Origin: Candidatus Endomicrobium embiratermitis
Lineage (GTDB): Bacteria; Elusimicrobiota; Endomicrobiia; Endomicrobiales; Endomicrobiaceae
Length of the DNA: 64,000 nucleotides
Assembly: GCA_009781315.1 (NCBI GenBank)
Contig: WQYI01000001.1
Location: 186,001-250,000, forward strand
Direction of reading: 5' to 3'
Shown here: piece after piece, positions 17,292-26,427 of the stretch
How the letters are laid out: every line of letters starts with the position of its first letter
Numbering within the stretch: the stretch's first letter is position 1
Program-made: the position numbers and the translations under genes
Notes under the pieces: model-generated
The model's database searches: none
Seen by the model: only the letters and a program-made list of their open reading frames with translations
What the model was told of the DNA's origin: nothing

Positions 17292-18176
17292 GTGAAAAAA
17301 GGATTATTGATATTTTTAACGGTAGCAATTTTTTGCATTCCTTTGGCTTTTGCTGTAAGTGTTGAAGAAACAAAGAAGTTGGCAGAACAAGGAAATGCCG
17401 AAGCGCAGTATAATCTTGGAATGATATATTATGAAAAAGAAAAGGGAGAAAAGCCAGGCATAGGATTAAGCCAAGAAGCTTTTACATGGATGAATAAAGC
17501 GGCGGAACAGGGATATCAACCGGCTATAGATTTTTTTAGGAAAAAAGAGCTCGAAGACACAAAAAAACTGGCAGAACAAGGAAATGTTGCGGCACAATAT
17601 AATCTAGGAACATGTTACTATACAGGCCGGCTGGGAGTGAAACAAGACTATCAGGAAGCGCTCAAATGGTATAAGAAGGCGGCAGAGCAGAATGATGCCG
17701 AGGCGCAGAATGCTATTGTTGCAGCACAACGTCAAGTTGGAACAATGTACTATATGACACAGGACTATCAGGAAGCGCTTAAATGGTATAAGAAAGCGGC
17801 AGAGCAGAATGATGCCGAATCGCAGTTTGCTCTTTCAGGAATGTATTATATGGGATTAGGAGTAAAACAAGATTATCAGGAGTCTATTAGATGGACTAAA
17901 AGTGCAGCGGAACATGGGTCTGCAAATGCCCAGCGTAATCTTGGGTATATGTATTATGCAGGAGAAGGGGTAAAACAAGACCATCAGGAAGCATTTAAGT
18001 GGTGGAAGAAATCGGCAGAACAAGGCAATGCAAAAGCTCAGTATGATCTCGGATTAATGTATTATGACGGAGAAGGGGTAAAACAAGACCGCCAAGAAGC
18101 TATAAAATGGATGAATAAAGCGGCAGAGCAGGGTTATGGAGAAGCCAGAGCTTTTTTATATGACAATAGACAATAA
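17292..18176 (+). CDS. Secreted Sel1-like repeat protein
   Basis: Starts at GTG with GGGAG seven bases upstream. A signal peptide (residues 1-22, ending PLAFA) is followed by about six Sel1-type helical repeats of roughly 36 residues with the pattern AEAQYNLGxMYYxGxGVKQDYQEAxKWxxKAAEQG. Sel1 repeats bind partner proteins, often at the envelope. One repeat (about residues 127-160) is irregular: a duplicated KWYKKAAEQNDAE flanks a repeat that lacks the GLGV loop, so a recent internal duplication is likely. Function unknown. Confidence 0.86.
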   Translation: MKKGLLIFLTVAIFCIPLAFAVSVEETKKLAEQGNAEAQYNLGMIYYEKEKGEKPGIGLSQEAFTWMNKAAEQGYQPAIDFFRKKELEDTKKLAEQGNVAAQYNLGTCYYTGRLGVKQDYQEALKWYKKAAEQNDAEAQNAIVAAQRQVGTMYYMTQDYQEALKWYKKAAEQNDAESQFALSGMYYMGLGVKQDYQESIRWTKSAAEHGSANAQRNLGYMYYAGEGVKQDHQEAFKWWKKSAEQGNAKAQYDLGLMYYDGEGVKQDRQEAIKWMNKAAEQGYGEARAFLYDNRQ

Positions 18177-18266
18177 AATTATTTAGTATCTTTTGAGTAC
18201 GAGGGTGTTGACCAAAGCAGTGTAAAACAACTACAAGAGGGTTTTCAAGAAATAACGAGGATTAAA

Positions 18267-21200
18267 ATGAGTAATCAAAAGGTGAATTATTTTTTGCAGG
18301 ACGACGGGGCTTTTGTAATTGAAAATTATAATAACGCGCCTGCGTTTTCAAGCTTTTTTCCGGGAATCGCCGGTCTTAAAGGCATTCCTATGTGGGCTTT
18401 TTACGTCAACAGAGGGCAGGGGATAGCGTCTTTTGGAATTAAAAATAAAAATTATTCGATAATGGAATTTTATCCCGCGAATACTTCTTACAGCCTTGTT
18501 TCTACTTTGGGTTTTAGAACTTTTTTAAAGATAAAAAAAGGCGACAAGGTCACAAATTACGAAGCCTTTGCCGTAAATCCGCGCTACGGCGTTAAACAAA
18601 CAATGTTTATATCTTCCTGCGATATGGCTATTGAAGAAGTCAACGAAACTCTGGGAATAAAAACTACGGTAAGATACGCGACGCTTCCAAACGAGCCGAT
18701 TGCCGCGATAATAAGAGCCGTTACCGTAGAAAATATTTCAAAAACAAATCTTGAAATAGAAATTGTCGACGGTATGCCAAAACTTATACCTTATTACGTT
18801 AACCAGTGGGCGCAAAAGTTTATGAGTACGACTATTCAGGCATGGACAACCGTGGATAATTTCGATAAAACCGGCGTTCCGTTTTTCAGGTTAAAAGTCG
18901 ATACCGCGGACAGCGCCGAAGTCGTTGAAATTCACGAGGGAAATTTTTATTTCGGTTTTGCCGGAAACAATGAAAAAATAAAAAAAGCCGATATAGTAAT
19001 TAATCCCGACGTTCTTTTCGGAAACGATTTGAGTTTTTCATATCCTCAAAACTTTTTTTCCGACGGGATTTTCAAATATCCAAAATCCCAGTTCGCTTCC
19101 AACAGATATCCTTGCGCGTTCAGTTGTTTTTCATCCAAACTTGCTCCGAAACAAAATTTTACGCTTTATTCCGCCGCGGGACATATCGACAGCGCGGATT
19201 CTTTAAATGCTTTTGTCAAACAAGCCGGAACAGCCGGATATTTTGAGAAAAAAATAGAAGAAAATAAAAAACTTATACGCGATATTACAAACAACGTGGA
19301 AACAAAATCGTCTATGAGAAACTTCGACAATTACTGCAAACAGATGTATCTCGACAACGTTTTAAGAGGCGGATATCCGATAACTTTTGAAGACGCGGGT
19401 AAAAAAACTCCGTATTACGTATATTCCAGAAAACACGGCGATCTTGAAAGAGATTATAACGAGTTTCAGCTTTCGCCCAATTACTATTCTCAAGGCAACG
19501 GTAATTTCCGCGACATAAACCAAAACAGAAGAAAAGACATTTTTTTCAATCCTGAAATAGGCTCGGGAGCGCTTAAATATTTTTATAACCTGATACAAAT
19601 AGACGGGAATAATCCGCTTGTAGTAAAAGGCGCTTATTTTGTTATGGATACAAATAAGCCTTACTATAAGGTCATAAGCGCTCAAATAGAAAATAAATCC
19701 GGTAAAATCAAACTTGAGAAGCTTTTCGTCAAAGGTTTTGAACCGGGCCAGCTTGCGATGTTTTTGACAAAAGAAAAAATCAAAACAAAAATTAAACTTG
19801 AGGATTTTGTCGCGAAATGCGTGACCTCGGCTTTGGAAGTAAACGACGCCGAGCACGGCGAAGGTTTTTGGGTTGACCATTGGACGTATAATCAGGATTT
19901 ACTGGACAGTTTCCTCGCGATTTATCCTGAAAAAGAGAATGAAATTCTTTTTAAAGACAAATCCTTTATATATTACGATTGTAATCACTATGTTGTTCCC
20001 AGAGACAAAAAACACGTTTTATTCAACGATAAAATAAGAAGATACGGCGCGGTTGTAAAAAGCGCCGAAAAAGACGCGTTAATTAAATCAAGAAAAGTTA
20101 ATCCGAACGCGTTAAGAACTGAAAACGGCAAAGGCGAAGTATATAAAAATAATCTCGCTTCAAAGTTTTTGAGCCTGATTACGGTTAAGACGGCGTCGCT
20201 TGATCCCGACGGAATCGGAATAGAAATGGAATCCGACAAACCGGGCTGGTACGATTCTCTTAACGGTTTGCCCGGGATTTTCGGTTCTTCTGCTTGCGAA
20301 ACATTTGAGCTTAAACGCTTCGCGTTGTATTTTAGGGACGTTTTAAAGAAAAACCAAGATGAAAAAATTTCTATTCCTTTGGAAACCGCGGAATTGTTTT
20401 CAGGAATTTCAAAACTCTTGAAATCAAAGATTTCCGCTTTTGAGTTTTGGGATAAAGCCTCTGCTCTTAAAGAAAAATACAGGGCAAGCGTTTTAATGGG
20501 AATAAAAGGCGACGAGAAAATATTTTCCTCGAAAGAAGTAATAGAATTTTTAGATAATGGTATAAATAAAATAAACGAAGGCTTAAAAAAAGCCGTTGAT
20601 ACAAAAACAGGGTTGTATTATACTTATTTCCGATACGAAGCAGTGAAATATAAACGGCTGATTTCAAAAAATATTAAAGGTTTGCCATGCGTAAAAGTAG
20701 AATCTTTTAAACGTTTTCCTCTTCCGTTATTTTTGGAAGGAGAAGTTCATTACATGAAATCCGAAACCGATAAAGAAAAAATTTTAAAGCATGTTCAAAA
20801 TATGCGAAACAGCGGCGTTTACGACAAAAAACTTAAAATGTTTAAAGTAAACGAACCGTTAAAAACTGAAAGCCTTGAAATAGGAAGAACCAGAGTTTTT
20901 AATCCGGGCTGGCTTGAAAACGAATCGGTATTTTTACATATGGCGTACAAATATTTGCTTGAAATTTTAAAAGCCGGGCTTTATGACGAGTTTTATAAAG
21001 AAATAAAAACAGGATTTGTCTGTTTTACGGATCCGAAGATATATAAAAGAAGTATTCTTGAAAATTCGTCGTTTATATGTTCGAGCGCTTTTCCAGACGC
21101 CCAAAATCACGGGAGAGGATTTATCGCCCGTCTTAGCGGTTCGACAGTGGAATTTATAGATATGTGGGTCAGAATGACTGTCGGGGCTAAACCTTTTTCT

Positions 21201-21479
21201 TATGAAAACGGGGAATTAAGTTTTGAATTAAAACCTGCGATAAATTCCGCGTTTTTTGATAAAGACGGAAAATTTTCATTTAAGCTGTTTGGCAGTACTG
21301 ACGTGACTTATATAAATCCGTCAAGAAAGAGCACTTATGCAAAAGATGCGGAAATCAAAAAGATCGAGATATTCTGGAAGGACGGAAGAAAGCAGGTTGT
21401 TGACGGCAAGATTATTAAAGGAAGCGAAGCTTCAAAAATAAGGGAAGTCCGGGCAAAGGTTCTTAAAGTTCATTTTTAA
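18267..21479 (+). CDS. Large glycoside phosphorylase/hydrolase-like protein (GH94/GH161 type)
   Basis: A 1070-residue protein without signal peptide or membrane segment, so probably cytosolic. An N-terminal beta-rich domain (YGVKQTMFIS, aromatic-rich) precedes a helical domain. SQGNGNFRDINQNRRKDIFF (about residues 412-431) resembles the FRDxxQ segment that holds the catalytic Asp of GH94-type phosphorylases. Total size fits the long beta-oligoglucan phosphorylases of GH94 or GH161. If so, it would split imported beta-glucan oligosaccharides with phosphate. The family call is from motif and length memory only. It heads the glycan region and lies next to secreted GH-A enzymes that could supply oligosaccharides. 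Confidence 0.6.
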   Translation: MSNQKVNYFLQDDGAFVIENYNNAPAFSSFFPGIAGLKGIPMWAFYVNRGQGIASFGIKNKNYSIMEFYPANTSYSLVSTLGFRTFLKIKKGDKVTNYEAFAVNPRYGVKQTMFISSCDMAIEEVNETLGIKTTVRYATLPNEPIAAIIRAVTVENISKTNLEIEIVDGMPKLIPYYVNQWAQKFMSTTIQAWTTVDNFDKTGVPFFRLKVDTADSAEVVEIHEGNFYFGFAGNNEKIKKADIVINPDVLFGNDLSFSYPQNFFSDGIFKYPKSQFASNRYPCAFSCFSSKLAPKQNFTLYSAAGHIDSADSLNAFVKQAGTAGYFEKKIEENKKLIRDITNNVETKSSMRNFDNYCKQMYLDNVLRGGYPITFEDAGKKTPYYVYSRKHGDLERDYNEFQLSPNYYSQGNGNFRDINQNRRKDIFFNPEIGSGALKYFYNLIQIDGNNPLVVKGAYFVMDTNKPYYKVISAQIENKSGKIKLEKLFVKGFEPGQLAMFLTKEKIKTKIKLEDFVAKCVTSALEVNDAEHGEGFWVDHWTYNQDLLDSFLAIYPEKENEILFKDKSFIYYDCNHYVVPRDKKHVLFNDKIRRYGAVVKSAEKDALIKSRKVNPNALRTENGKGEVYKNNLASKFLSLITVKTASLDPDGIGIEMESDKPGWYDSLNGLPGIFGSSACETFELKRFALYFRDVLKKNQDEKISIPLETAELFSGISKLLKSKISAFEFWDKASALKEKYRASVLMGIKGDEKIFSSKEVIEFLDNGINKINEGLKKAVDTKTGLYYTYFRYEAVKYKRLISKNIKGLPCVKVESFKRFPLPLFLEGEVHYMKSETDKEKILKHVQNMRNSGVYDKKLKMFKVNEPLKTESLEIGRTRVFNPGWLENESVFLHMAYKYLLEILKAGLYDEFYKEIKTGFVCFTDPKIYKRSILENSSFICSSAFPDAQNHGRGFIARLSGSTVEFIDMWVRMTVGAKPFSYENGELSFELKPAINSAFFDKDGKFSFKLFGSTDVTYINPSRKSTYAKDAEIKKIEIFWKDGRKQVVDGKIIKGSEASKIREVRAKVLKVHF

Positions 21480-21512
21480 TCTGTTTGCCGTTGTCTCTAT
21501 TGTGAATTTAAG

Positions 21513-21541
21513 TTGAAAAATAAGTAAATTTTAGTTAAAAT
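21513..21541 (+). promoter_or_regulatory. Promoter before first GH-A glycosidase
   Basis: TTGAAA (21513-21518), 17-base spacer, TAAAAT (21536-21541). The start codon at 21655 lies about 105 bases beyond the expected transcription start, leaving room for a leader, in which I see no known riboswitch. Confidence 0.5.
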
Positions 21542-21654
21542 AAATATCCATTTGCGCAGGTATGACAGGATTTACTTTGCCGTTATTCCTTATCGTTTCT
21601 ATAGTGAATATATTGAAATTTTGGAATTGTTGATAAAGAGAAGCATGGGGTTCA

Positions 21655-23607
21655 ATGAAATTCCTTAAAATGACAATCACTTTCGTGTTTTTGTTTTCTT
21701 TCTCGCAAGCTTATTGCGCCGGCGCTGATATCAATTCTGTTTTATACGCGGCGTATAAACATAACAAAACACTTGTTTATAGTGCTCCTCCGCCTTTTGA
21801 AATTTTTGACGCCGGAACCGAGGAATGGGTTGATTACGAAAAATACGGTAAATTCCGTTCGATCGGCGCGGAAAATTACGAGTATATAGTAACGGATTCA
21901 AAAGGGCTTGCCGCTGCGTCCGGCGAGGGTATATATCCCAATACCGAAAGCATAAAACAATCTTTTAACCTGCAAAATAAATCGAAAAAAAAGCAATCTC
22001 CAGAGCAAAAAGACTATTATAAACAGGCTATGTCGGTTAAGCAAAGTCCGGGCATGAAGCTTTATCTGACCGCGTTTGCTCTTGAAAAATCCGGAAATTT
22101 TAAACACGCAGTAAAAGCTTATTACGCGTGTCTTGTTTTATTTCCCAAAACTGTCGGTTACACCCAGTGGAATACCCCGTGGTATGTCGCTCCCGTATGT
22201 CTTGCGAAAATTAAATATCTTACCCGTGAGCATCCTGAAATCGGCGTTAGGCTCGACGGCGCAGACGTAATAATAAAAAATGCTTTTGACAACGATGTTA
22301 AAAACGACGTCTTTATAATAAATCCCGGAAAACTTATTGCCGCGACCGCAAAAGACTTTGAAAGAAAAATCGAAGATTTACCGAAAATTCAGGTAAAAAA
22401 AGTTACCGGAAAAGGAAAAGTGAAGCTGGTGCAATACCAAAACGGTAATTTCGAGTTAACTGTTGACGGGAAACAGTTTGTTGTTAAAGGCATTTCTTAC
22501 AGCCCGACTAAAATCGGTTTATCGCCGGATTTCGGGACGGTCAATAATTTGCGCGACTGGTCTTTTGACGATTACGACCGCAACGGAAAAGTCGACGGGC
22601 CTTTTGACGCGTGGGTTGACGCTAACAGAAATGAAAAACAAGACCGCGACGAGCCCAATATAGGCGATTTTGCCCTTATGAACGAAATGGGTATAAACAC
22701 TTTAAGAATATACCATTATGACGGAGTAAATAAAGATTTGCTTAAAGACGGCTATGAGAAATACGGCTTTATGTATCTTATCGGAAATCTTATAGGAATG
22801 TATGCGGTTGATTCCGGAGCGGGATGGTATGCCGGCACGGATTATACCGATAAAGAACATAAAAAAAGTATGCTTGAAAGCGTTGAGCGTATGGTCAAAG
22901 AGTACAAAGACAAACCTTACGTTTTAATGTGGGTTTTGGGTAATGAAAACAATTACAGCACGGTAAGCGACGGATCTTCTTCCGGTTCGGGTTGTCAGGC
23001 TCAGGCGCAGCCCGTGGAGTATTATAAGTTTGTAAATGAATGCGCTAAACTAATAAAATCTCTTGACCCTCAAAAAAGACCGGTCGCCGTATGTAACGGA
23101 GATACGTATCTTTTGGATTATTGCGCCGTATACGCTCCCGATATAGATATTTACGGAGCTAATGCTTACAGGGGCGATTATGGATTCGGTTCAATATGGA
23201 AAGATGTTTTAAGAGAATATTCCAAGCCTGTTTTGATAACCGAGTTTGGCTGTCCCGCGTACGCGAAAGGCTGGAGCATTGCGAGAATTGAAGACGCCCA
23301 GGCGGCATATCATAAAGGCAATTGGAAAGATATTGAAGACAATCTTGCGGGTATTGCCGGCGGAGCAGGGAACGCTTTAGGCGGAGTTATATTCGAATGG
23401 ACTGACGAATGGTGGAAATCCGGCTATACGTTCAACCCGCATGAACATACGACGGAATCCCAATGGAGAGGGCCGTTTTTAGATGGCAATGCTTACGAAG
23501 AATGGTTTGGAATATGTTCTTTAGGCAACGGCAGCCACTCTCCTTTTAAAAGGCAGCTTCGCAAAGTTTATTTTATGTACAGAGACCTTTGGGAAGGCAG
23601 CGAGTAA
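21655..23607 (+). CDS. Secreted clan GH-A glycosidase, paralogue 1
   Basis: Signal peptide (residues 1-22), then a helical N-terminal domain (about 25-270) with a TPR-like LEKSGNFKHAVKAYYACLVLFP, then a TIM-barrel glycosidase. The barrel opens with a GH2/GH5/GH72-like strand (FVVKGISYSPTK). WVLGNENN (about residue 430) supplies the likely acid/base Glu, and LITEFGCPAY (about residue 528) the likely nucleophile. Between first strand and barrel sit two EF-hand-like loops, DYDRNGKVDG and DANRNEKQDRDE, which could bind calcium. 26428-28488 is a close full-length paralogue and 28491-29738 lacks the N-terminal domain. Substrate unknown; a beta-glucan is plausible. Confidence 0.78.
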   Translation: MKFLKMTITFVFLFSFSQAYCAGADINSVLYAAYKHNKTLVYSAPPPFEIFDAGTEEWVDYEKYGKFRSIGAENYEYIVTDSKGLAAASGEGIYPNTESIKQSFNLQNKSKKKQSPEQKDYYKQAMSVKQSPGMKLYLTAFALEKSGNFKHAVKAYYACLVLFPKTVGYTQWNTPWYVAPVCLAKIKYLTREHPEIGVRLDGADVIIKNAFDNDVKNDVFIINPGKLIAATAKDFERKIEDLPKIQVKKVTGKGKVKLVQYQNGNFELTVDGKQFVVKGISYSPTKIGLSPDFGTVNNLRDWSFDDYDRNGKVDGPFDAWVDANRNEKQDRDEPNIGDFALMNEMGINTLRIYHYDGVNKDLLKDGYEKYGFMYLIGNLIGMYAVDSGAGWYAGTDYTDKEHKKSMLESVERMVKEYKDKPYVLMWVLGNENNYSTVSDGSSSGSGCQAQAQPVEYYKFVNECAKLIKSLDPQKRPVAVCNGDTYLLDYCAVYAPDIDIYGANAYRGDYGFGSIWKDVLREYSKPVLITEFGCPAYAKGWSIARIEDAQAAYHKGNWKDIEDNLAGIAGGAGNALGGVIFEWTDEWWKSGYTFNPHEHTTESQWRGPFLDGNAYEEWFGICSLGNGSHSPFKRQLRKVYFMYRDLWEGSE

Positions 23608-23727
23608 TTAGCAGCTGGTAATGAGCAGTACTCGAGTGCGCGGAGTTTACCCTGATTGTAATCGCAGGGCGCGCCTATCAATAAGCGCGGCAGAGCAGCG
23701 CGCAACAATTCTGCTCAAGGAATAACT
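23608..23727. repeat. GC-rich palindromic intergenic sequence
   Basis: This gap contains short inverted segments (CCTG...CAGG, GCGCGCC, GAGCAG...CTGCTC) and no gene. It resembles the other repeat-filled gaps but I see no second copy in the window. Confidence 0.4.
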
Positions 23728-24999
23728 ATGAGGTATTCAAGTTTTCTTATAAGGATGCTGGCTTTTTTAATAGACGGTATTATTATTTCCGTCGCGTCAT
23801 TTATATTTTATGTCTTTTTAATATTAGCGTTAAAAATTTTATTAAATAATCATGCGCAGGCTGCGTACATGAATTATGAGATAATATTGATTATAAACGT
23901 AATTTTATTTTTTACGCTGGTTCCCGCCTGGTTTGAAAGTTCAAAATATCAGGCTACTCCCGGCAAACTTATTTTTGGAATTAAAGTTGTCGGTAATTAT
24001 GGGCAGACAATAAGTTTCAAACAAGCGTTAATTCGTTCCGCAGTCAAACTGTTTCAGTGGACAGTTCTTATGTGGACGTATGCAGTATGTTTATTTACTA
24101 AAAAAAATCAAAATATACACGATTTTGCCGCAGACGCTTATGTCGTTTATAAAAATGAAAAGATAAACATAACTTTAGCTATAAATTTAAATTCAGGGTT
24201 TATATACAAGATTATAAAGTATTTAGAGGTTAAAATTGCGTATAAAAATATAAATATTAATATGAATTTATGGTATATAGAAAGATTCTCGAGACCTTTA
24301 AACACTCATATCGATTATAAAAATAAGAGCATAAATATAACCATAGATATAAATTTATATCTATGGATTATAGACAGAATTATAAAATCGTTAGCTATAG
24401 TTATAACCGCTGTATTAATTCAAAATAAAATAATAGTCCCTTTAATGAAAGCTCAAATTGACGGCGGTTTGTTTTTTAACATGATAGACGATGTTTTATT
24501 TAAAACGAGAATAAAAACTCCTTCTTTTGGCGTGAAAGAAATAGAATTTTCCGATACGATAATGGAAATTAGAAGTCCTTTTGATTTTAAACGGGTTCCT
24601 AATAAAGAAACCGCGCTGAAATTAATGGAAGAAGTGGAAGACGCCGTTGTTTATAGAACGCCTTCGCTTACGTTTGGCGCTGAAGTGCGGCAAATAGTTT
24701 TTTTCAAAAAGATGACGTATAAGGAAGTTTTAGATTTATTCGGTTTAAGAAAGAGCGATGAAAAAAGAATTATAAATGAAGGGGAAATTTCCGGTTATCA
24801 TTTTTTAAGACTGGAAACGGAAAAACAAGAGATAATCATTATTTTAGATAATACGCGCCGTATAGACGTAGGTTACAGCTTATATCCGATATTTATGGTA
24901 ATTTACGATAAGCTTCCTCTTGGCGGAAGATCGAAATCCGAGGTATGGAAAATAGTTAATGATTCCATAGCGATAAAGTCTTTAATTGTGAGGGAATAA
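23728..24999 (+). CDS. RDD-family membrane protein with internal repeats
   Basis: The N-terminal RDD domain (residues about 1-145) starts RYSSFLIRMLAFLIDGIIISVASF, with membrane helices and the conserved Arg and Asp-Asp-like positions, then TPGKLIFGIKVV and NIHDFAADAYVVYK. The middle (about 140-230) is three degenerate repeats of some 25-31 residues, each beginning YKN followed by INIT/INMN-type strands. The C-terminal 170 residues look soluble and are related to the tail of the next gene. RDD proteins are poorly defined; some act in ion or proton exchange. AAGGAAT precedes the ATG. Confidence 0.78.
   Translation: MRYSSFLIRMLAFLIDGIIISVASFIFYVFLILALKILLNNHAQAAYMNYEIILIINVILFFTLVPAWFESSKYQATPGKLIFGIKVVGNYGQTISFKQALIRSAVKLFQWTVLMWTYAVCLFTKKNQNIHDFAADAYVVYKNEKINITLAINLNSGFIYKIIKYLEVKIAYKNININMNLWYIERFSRPLNTHIDYKNKSINITIDINLYLWIIDRIIKSLAIVITAVLIQNKIIVPLMKAQIDGGLFFNMIDDVLFKTRIKTPSFGVKEIEFSDTIMEIRSPFDFKRVPNKETALKLMEEVEDAVVYRTPSLTFGAEVRQIVFFKKMTYKEVLDLFGLRKSDEKRIINEGEISGYHFLRLETEKQEIIIILDNTRRIDVGYSLYPIFMVIYDKLPLGGRSKSEVWKIVNDSIAIKSLIVRE
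24147..24410 (+). repeat. Threefold degenerate repeat inside RDD gene
   Basis: Units begin at about 24147, 24241 and 24315, each with TATAAAAAT followed by AATATAA-rich sequence and a II(K/D)-type hydrophobic segment. Copies 1 and 3 are most alike (INITLAINLN against INITIDINLY). Confidence 0.6.
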
Positions 25000-25004
25000 G
25001 TAAT

Positions 25005-26162
25005 ATGATATATGTAGGTTTTTTGAGGAGATGTTTCGCGTTTACCGCGGATTTTTTAATTATCATGCTGATATATACGGCATTGAAAGTTTTTTTGTTA
25101 GGCTGCGTAATGAAAGAAGGTTGTGTGTTTTTTGACTCGCATTTTTTTATATTTTTATTTTGGGGATTATTTTTATATTTTACGATTTTAGAAGCCTCGC
25201 CTTTTAAGGCCACTTTAGGTAAGTTATTAGTCGGAATAAAAGTTTATGGAATGAACGGTTCAAAATTGACGTTTTATAAATCCGCGATCCGTTCTTTAAT
25301 AAAGACCGTTCTTCTTTTTCCCGTTTGCTGCGCTTTTATTTTCGGCATTTTGATGTTTTCCGTAGCGGTCGCGGCGTTAGTCGTAAAATATCCCGCCAAA
25401 ATCGACGTAATTCATTCTATAATGTTTTTTACCGTTACGCAATCGTCTTTTTTTACGTTAAAATCATTCTACGCGCTTACCCCGTTTATAGCTTTCGCGT
25501 ATCTTTGTTTCATCGATACGAAGCATAAGCAATATATACACGATTTTCCCGTAAAATCAGTCGTCGCGGAATACAAAAAAAATTATATGGGTATCGGAGG
25601 TCCTTTTCGTTTACGGAAAGGAATTTCGTATTATAAAATTTTTATTGCTACGGCCGTAACGTTACTTTGTTTAATTGTTGCGGCGGTTAAGTTTAATTTT
25701 GACTGTAATATGATAGTTTCAACTTGCATTCACGATTATTATAAAGATGTTGCTCTATGGGATAAACAATATTTATCCGATATAAATTTGACAATAACGG
25801 CTCCGTTTGAGTTTTCTTCCGGCAGAAGAAATATTCAGAGATTTGAAAATGAGAACAAGATATCATATTTGTGGCCGGATGTCAGGATCGATTATTTTAA
25901 AAAAAGCAATGACGAATATATAAACGCGAATATTGAAAATCTTATTGAAGGCGGGGTCGATATAATAAAATTGAAAATAAAAATTTCAGAGCTTGAAGGA
26001 AAAAAAATAACGTATAAAAAAAAGAGGGGTGACGACACGATCGGTTACGGAGCAATTATTCTTTTAAATAAAAAAACAGGGGAAAGTTACTTAATCTCTT
26101 TATTTTCTAAAATTTCCCAAAGCGTTAATGAAAAGGTGTGGCGTTCAATAGAAATCAAATGA
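25005..26162 (+). CDS. RDD-family membrane protein
   Basis: Second RDD-domain protein, five bases after the first and so cotranscribed. YVGFLRRCFAFTADFLIIMLIYT is the RDD start, KATLGKLLVGIKVYGMNGSKL matches the family loop, and KQYIHDFPVKSVV closes the domain. There are about five hydrophobic helices, then one further helix (about 211-226) and a soluble C-terminal domain of 150 residues that resembles the first protein's tail in strand pattern. 385 residues. Role unknown; the pair probably acts together. Confidence 0.75.
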   Translation: MIYVGFLRRCFAFTADFLIIMLIYTALKVFLLGCVMKEGCVFFDSHFFIFLFWGLFLYFTILEASPFKATLGKLLVGIKVYGMNGSKLTFYKSAIRSLIKTVLLFPVCCAFIFGILMFSVAVAALVVKYPAKIDVIHSIMFFTVTQSSFFTLKSFYALTPFIAFAYLCFIDTKHKQYIHDFPVKSVVAEYKKNYMGIGGPFRLRKGISYYKIFIATAVTLLCLIVAAVKFNFDCNMIVSTCIHDYYKDVALWDKQYLSDINLTITAPFEFSSGRRNIQRFENENKISYLWPDVRIDYFKKSNDEYINANIENLIEGGVDIIKLKIKISELEGKKITYKKKRGDDTIGYGAIILLNKKTGESYLISLFSKISQSVNEKVWRSIEIK

Positions 26163-26271
26163 CAGAGTAGAATGGATCCTCGCAACTGCCAAAGGCAGAG
26201 TTTTGAAAAAACTCTTAAAACACTCGAGGGCGACAAAAGAGTAGAATAACAAATTTCTTTTGTCGATTTCT

Positions 26272-26300
26272 TTGACAGCAAAAGATAAATTTGATACCAT
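26272..26300 (+). promoter_or_regulatory. Promoter of tRNA-Val
   Basis: TTGACA (26272-26277), 17-base spacer, TACCAT (26295-26300) preceded by TGA, giving an extended -10. The tRNA begins 18 bases after the -10 box. Confidence 0.65.
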
Positions 26301-26318
26301 TACAAAACTTCGTATTTC

Positions 26319-26394
26319 GGGCAGTTAGCTCAGCTGGAAGAGCAATTCCCTTACAAGGAATAGGCCGCAGGTTCAAGTCCTGCACTGCCCACCA
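26319..26394 (+). tRNA. tRNA-Val (anticodon TAC)
   Basis: 76 bases including an encoded CCA end. Acceptor arms GGGCAGT and ACTGCCC pair fully. The D arm is GCTC...GAGC. Anticodon stem ATTCC/GGAAT encloses loop CTTACAA with anticodon TAC, which reads GUA. The T arm is GCAGG-TTCAAGT-CCTGC. It stands alone between the RDD genes and the lipoprotein glycosidase gene. Confidence 0.97.
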
Positions 26395-26427
26395 CACGCA
26401 AAAATAATAAAACTACGGGAGTAAAAA

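Noticed and set aside
18177-18266. Open in-frame stretch between the Sel1 gene and 18267
   Set aside because: Thirty codons are open in the same frame (FEYEGVDQSSVKQ...) but contain no start codon with a ribosome binding site; possibly a remnant, not enough to call.
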